Of a DNA stretch of 64,000 nt, positions 60,679 through 64,000 are shown piece by piece. Location of the stretch: the NCBI RefSeq assembly GCF_044810985.1, contig NZ_CP085242.1, positions 1,364,001 to 1,428,000 on the forward strand, in the 5' to 3' direction. The notes under the pieces were generated by a model. That model ran no database searches, had not been told where the DNA came from, and saw only the letters and a list, made by a program, of their open reading frames with translations. How positions within the stretch are numbered: position 1 is the stretch's first letter; the number at the start of each line of letters is the position of its first letter. Made by a program: the position numbers and the translations under genes. This DNA is from Marinospirillum sp031581385 (GTDB lineage: Bacteria; Pseudomonadota; Gammaproteobacteria; Pseudomonadales; Halomonadaceae).

Positions 60679-62529
60679 ATGGAAGTGGAGCATTTGGAAG
60701 TTCTGGATTTTTTACGTCGCTTCCCCCCTTTTGGTGAGCTGCCCGAAGAGGTTCTGGAAAAAATAGCCAGCCAGGTGGAGGTCGGTTATTTCAAGGCCGG
60801 AACCCAGATTCTGGAATTCAACCAGGAAATTGATGCTCTGTATGTTGTACGAGCGGGCGCTGTGGAAGTGTTTCGCCGCAATGGTGACCTCTACAACCGC
60901 TTGAGTGAAGGTGGTTTTTTTGGTGAATTTGGGCTTTTGCGTAACCAGAAAGTGCGTTTTCCCGTCCGCGCTCTGGAAGACACCCTGGTATATTTCATCC
61001 CTGAACCTCTGTTCACCGAGGTTTTTGAAAACCATGAGCTTTTTGCAGATGCTGTTGAGGTAGAGGATCGCACCCGTCTGCGTCAGGCTGTATCCCGCCG
61101 GGAAGATGCCAATGAACTCATGACTTCAAGGGTGATAAGGCTTATTTCCCGTGAACCCGTGACTCTGGAAAAAACAGCCAGCGTCCGTGAAGCGGCCGTC
61201 AAAATGAATGAGGAGCAGGTTTCCTCTCTCCTTATTACAGAACCCGCCTCCACAGAAATGGTGGGCATCATCACCGACAAGGATCTGCGCAACCGGGTTG
61301 TGGCGGCAGGTCTGGAATATGACATCCCGGTGGCCGACATCATGTCAGAAAATGTGGTCACCATTGAGGCCCGCCAGTTTGTATTTGAAGCCATGCTGGA
61401 AATGCTGCGTCACAATCGCCACCACCTGCCCGTCATGCGCCATGGTAAAACCCTGGGCGTGATTGCCCTGGCCGATATCATTCGCTATGAATCCCAGAAC
61501 AGCCTGTTTGTGGTCAGCAGTATTTTTCGCCAGCAAACGGTTGAAGAGCTGAGCAGTCTGGCCAAGGACGTCAAAGCCAGTTTTGTGCGCATGGTCAACG
61601 AGGATGCCAACTCGCATATGATCGGCAGTGCCATGGCCGTGATTGGCCGCAGTTTCAAGCAACGGCTTCTGGAATTGGGTGAAGCCGAACTAGGGCCACC
61701 CCCGGTTCCCTACTGTTTTCTGGCTCTGGGCTCCATGGCCCGTGATGAACAATCCATTGTCACCGACCAGGACAATGCCATGATCCTGGATAACCGCTTT
61801 GATCCGGCCCAGCATGATGATTATTTTCATCGACTCGCCCAGTTTGTCAGCAATGGTCTGGCCGCCTGTGGCTACACCTACTGCACGGGTGAGATCATGG
61901 CCACCAACAAACAATGGCGACAGCCCTTAAAGGTCTGGGAAAGCTACTTCAGCGACTGGATAGAAAAGCCCACCCCCGAAGCCCTGCTGAACAGCTCCAT
62001 CTTCTTTGATCTGGATGGTGTCTGGGGCAAGGAAGAATGGGCCGACAAACTCAATGACCTGATTCTGCGCAAAACCAAGCGCAATCCGCGTTTTTTAGCC
62101 TGCATGGCCCGCAATGCCCTGAACCGCACCCCTCCCCTGGGCTTTTTCAAGGATTTTGTGATGGAAAAGGATGGCAAGCAGAACAATTCCATCAATATGA
62201 AACGGCGCGGCACTGCACCGGTTGCTGATTTGATTCGAGTGCATGCCCTGGCCGTCGGCTCCAGGGCACAAAACTCCTTTGACCGGCTGCAGGATATTAT
62301 TGCGGCCCAGATCCTACCCAAAGGTAGAGGACAGGATTTACGCGATGCCCTGGAACTGATTGCCAGCGTGCGCATTCGCCATCAAGCTCTGGCCATTGAA
62401 GAAGGCCGGGAACCCAATAACAATGTAGCACCGGAAGATCTTTCGGATTTTGAGCGCAAGAACCTCAAGGATGCCTTTCAGATTCTGAGTAATGCCCAGA
62501 AATTCCTTCGCTTTCGTTATCCCCTTTAG
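60679..62529 (+). CDS. cNMP-binding/CBS/DUF294 nucleotidyltransferase-like protein
   Basis: A 616-residue protein. N-terminal cyclic-nucleotide-binding-like domain (about 10-135; GGFFGEFGLLRN), two CBS repeats (about 150-275; IITDKDLRNRVVAAG and the VMRHGKTLGVIALADI unit), then a DUF294 nucleotidyltransferase domain with GSMARDEQSIVTDQDNA (GS motif and Asp-x-Asp) and its C-terminal helical domain. The set resembles the GlnD-like family often encoded beside a DnaQ-like exonuclease and a solute transporter, as here. Regulation by nucleotides is likely; the target is unknown. GAGG lies 6 bases before the ATG. Confidence 0.9.
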   Translation: MEVEHLEVLDFLRRFPPFGELPEEVLEKIASQVEVGYFKAGTQILEFNQEIDALYVVRAGAVEVFRRNGDLYNRLSEGGFFGEFGLLRNQKVRFPVRALEDTLVYFIPEPLFTEVFENHELFADAVEVEDRTRLRQAVSRREDANELMTSRVIRLISREPVTLEKTASVREAAVKMNEEQVSSLLITEPASTEMVGIITDKDLRNRVVAAGLEYDIPVADIMSENVVTIEARQFVFEAMLEMLRHNRHHLPVMRHGKTLGVIALADIIRYESQNSLFVVSSIFRQQTVEELSSLAKDVKASFVRMVNEDANSHMIGSAMAVIGRSFKQRLLELGEAELGPPPVPYCFLALGSMARDEQSIVTDQDNAMILDNRFDPAQHDDYFHRLAQFVSNGLAACGYTYCTGEIMATNKQWRQPLKVWESYFSDWIEKPTPEALLNSSIFFDLDGVWGKEEWADKLNDLILRKTKRNPRFLACMARNALNRTPPLGFFKDFVMEKDGKQNNSINMKRRGTAPVADLIRVHALAVGSRAQNSFDRLQDIIAAQILPKGRGQDLRDALELIASVRIRHQALAIEEGREPNNNVAPEDLSDFERKNLKDAFQILSNAQKFLRFRYPL

Positions 62530-62540
62530 GAGAAGGCAGC

Positions 62541-63314
62541 ATGTTTTATCTGGATAAGGAAAAGCTGGGCGGCACCCAAAAGAAGCCTCAGGAGCCCCAG
62601 CTACAGCAGGCAGAGTTGAGTGTGCCCGACTGGCCCAAACGCTTTTCTGAACTGGCCGGGCAGGCTAAAGATCCACTCTTGAAAGCTTTTTATCAGGCCG
62701 GGGTGGTGGATCCTGAAACCCCCCTGGCTGAAGTGCCGCTTCTGGCCGTGGATTTTGAAACCACCGGTTTCAACCCCCACAAAAACAGCATCGTCAGCAT
62801 TGGCCTGGTGCCCATGACTCTGGAAAGGATTCGCTGCCGTGAGTCCCGCCACTGGATCGTCAAACCCTTGAGCGGGCTGAACCAGGCATCGGTTGTGGTG
62901 CATGGCATCACCCACTCGGATATTCAACAGGCACCGGATCTGCGGCGTATTCTGGAGGCTTTGCTGGAGGCCTTTACCGGTCATGTACTGGTTGTGCATC
63001 ACCGGGGAATAGAAAGGCCTTTTCTGGATGCGGCGCTCAAAGCGCGAATCAAAGAAGGAATAGAATTTCCGGTGATCGACACCATGGAGTTGGAAGCCCG
63101 GCTGCACAGGAAAAAACCCTTCAGCTGGTGGAAGCGCCTCTTGGGCAAGCGGCCTGTTTCCATTCGCCTGGCCGACAGCCGTGCCCGCTATGGCCTGCCC
63201 TGGTATCGGCCCCATGATGCTTTAACCGATGCGCTGGCCACTGCCGAGCTTCTCCAGGCCCAGGTCGCCTACCACTTCAGCCCCGACACTCCCATCCGGG
63301 AACTGTGGAAATAG
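62541..63314 (+). CDS. DnaQ-like 3'-5' exonuclease (DEDDh)
   Basis: A 257-residue exonuclease. Exo I is AVDFETTGFNP, Exo II includes HHRGIERPFLDAAL, and Exo III is RPHDALTDALATAEL with the catalytic His. The first ~65 residues are an extension without recognised motif. Such exonucleases paired with DUF294 proteins are not the replicative epsilon subunit. It starts 11 bases after the DUF294 gene, with AGGAGAAGG upstream. Confidence 0.9.
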   Translation: MFYLDKEKLGGTQKKPQEPQLQQAELSVPDWPKRFSELAGQAKDPLLKAFYQAGVVDPETPLAEVPLLAVDFETTGFNPHKNSIVSIGLVPMTLERIRCRESRHWIVKPLSGLNQASVVVHGITHSDIQQAPDLRRILEALLEAFTGHVLVVHHRGIERPFLDAALKARIKEGIEFPVIDTMELEARLHRKKPFSWWKRLLGKRPVSIRLADSRARYGLPWYRPHDALTDALATAELLQAQVAYHFSPDTPIRELWK

Positions 63315-63321
63315 CCGGTGC

Positions 63322-64000
63322 TCAGGCGGCCTGATCCAGAAGTTCCGAAGACCAGGTACGGCTGACCAGGTAGATGTCATTCAGGCGTTTGGTCAGCTTG
63401 GGGGATTTCTCGGCCAGCTTGCCGCGTTCAAAAGCCTCCACCAAACGCAGCAGCTTGCCGTACTCGCCTTCACGGCGCAGTAAAGCCGCCACCAGTTTTT
63501 TATCCAGTGGCAACTGCTCCAGCAGCACCGAGAGTTTTTCACCCATCAGGACATCAATTTTCGACAGCATCCCCACCATAAAAGCACTGCGTGGGTCCAG
63601 CCCCATACCTTTGGACAAATTCTGGCACATGGAGGCGCGAGTCAGCGTCAGCAGCATCATCAGACGACTGCAGGGGCCATTGCTGGCCAGCATCAGGGTG
63701 GTCACGATGCTACGCATTTTTTCCATGCCCAGACGCTTCAATGCCTGGGAGATGGAGGTGATTTCTTCACGCCCCCGGTTCATCGCCGAATTGGTGTAAC
63801 GCAGCAAAAGCACACAAAGGTGCGGGTCCTGCGCCAGCAATTCTTCCAGGTGGTCATAATCCGGTTCGTCTTTTTGCAGTTCAGACAGAATGCGCAACTC
63901 GGCAGTGCGGTTGCTGCCCCGCTGTTTTTCACTGGTTTCCTTGATGGCTTCCGGCCGGGAAAAGAAAAAACCCTGGAAGAAATGAAAGCCCAGTTCCTTG
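63322..64000 (-). CDS. EAL-HDOD signalling protein, C-terminal part
   Basis: The gene runs off the right edge. The first visible residues (KELGFHFFQGFFFSRPEAIKE) match the end of an EAL domain, and the rest (from about residue 35 to the end) is an HDOD domain: LAQDPHLCVLLLRYTNSAMNRGREEITSISQALKRLG and DPRSAFMVGMLSKID in family form. This is the YuxH/CdgJ type, in which the EAL domain is usually degenerate. Whether its EAL motif is intact cannot be seen. It is convergent with the exonuclease gene (7-base gap). Confidence 0.85.
   Translation of the reverse strand, partial: KELGFHFFQGFFFSRPEAIKETSEKQRGSNRTAELRILSELQKDEPDYDHLEELLAQDPHLCVLLLRYTNSAMNRGREEITSISQALKRLGMEKMRSIVTTLMLASNGPCSRLMMLLTLTRASMCQNLSKGMGLDPRSAFMVGMLSKIDVLMGEKLSVLLEQLPLDKKLVAALLRREGEYGKLLRLVEAFERGKLAEKSPKLTKRLNDIYLVSRTWSSELLDQAA

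Overview
The window looks like chromosomal core DNA of a motile, aerobic or microaerophilic, salt-adapted gammaproteobacterium, probably of the Oceanospirillales (Marinospirillum-like; this is inference). Reasons: pseudomonad/oceanospirillid gene orders (trpGDC-crp-osmC...coq7; alaS-lysC-csrA-tRNA-Ser-tRNA-Arg; nudE/yrfG-hslR-hslO-pckA), a polyhydroxyalkanoate granule pair (phasin, PhaR), a seven-subunit-type Mrp Na+/H+ antiporter, a BCCT betaine/choline-type transporter and Aer/CheV chemotaxis genes. There is no prophage, CRISPR array, complete insertion sequence or obvious defence island.

Layout. 1-7.2 kb is a signalling block: the end of a Gre-factor gene, an Aer redox receptor with a perfect Anr/FNR box upstream, a hybrid histidine kinase, a CheY-like regulator, CheV and an HD-GYP protein that has lost its HD dyad. 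7.3-14.6 kb holds a small membrane gene behind a palindrome-overlapped promoter, a Lon-family protease, nudE, and the yrfG-hslR-hslO set followed by pckA. 14.8-20.0 kb carries parE and parC separated by an opposing NERD-domain gene, then two tandem YjfB-like mini-genes and an ABC exporter (to 22.4 kb). 22.5-33 kb holds trpGDC, crp, an OsmC-like gene, a carboxyspermidine pathway pair (dehydrogenase and NspC), coq7, pta-ackA, a HIT gene and fdxA.

33.2-45.1 kb is DNA repair and translation: mutS, pncC/cinA-like, recA (with LexA box), recX, a 7TMR-DISM histidine kinase, alaS, lysC, csrA and three tRNAs. 45.1-51.3 kb has a thioesterase, purD, the phasin/phaR pair, three poorly known genes, rsmE and a DUF3429 gene. 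51.5-57.3 kb is an mrpAB-C-D-E-F-G operon, followed by hemH, a small unknown gene, a BCCT transporter, a cNMP/CBS/DUF294 protein with a DnaQ-like exonuclease, and the C-terminal part of an EAL-HDOD protein.

Between genes there are three families of short palindromic repeats: a 125-142 bp element (two copies, one supplying the trpC stop codon), a ~92 bp element (three copies), and a REP doublet. The most informative regulatory signals are the Anr box of aer, two TGCAGTGCA palindromes on the phasin promoter (probable PhaR operators), the LexA box of recA and the palindrome overlapping the DUF2892 promoter. The most notable gene-content observation is that carboxyspermidine genes sit where pseudomonads carry speD. 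Gene starts were chosen from ribosome binding sites and family N-termini; coordinates of starts are therefore partly inferred.
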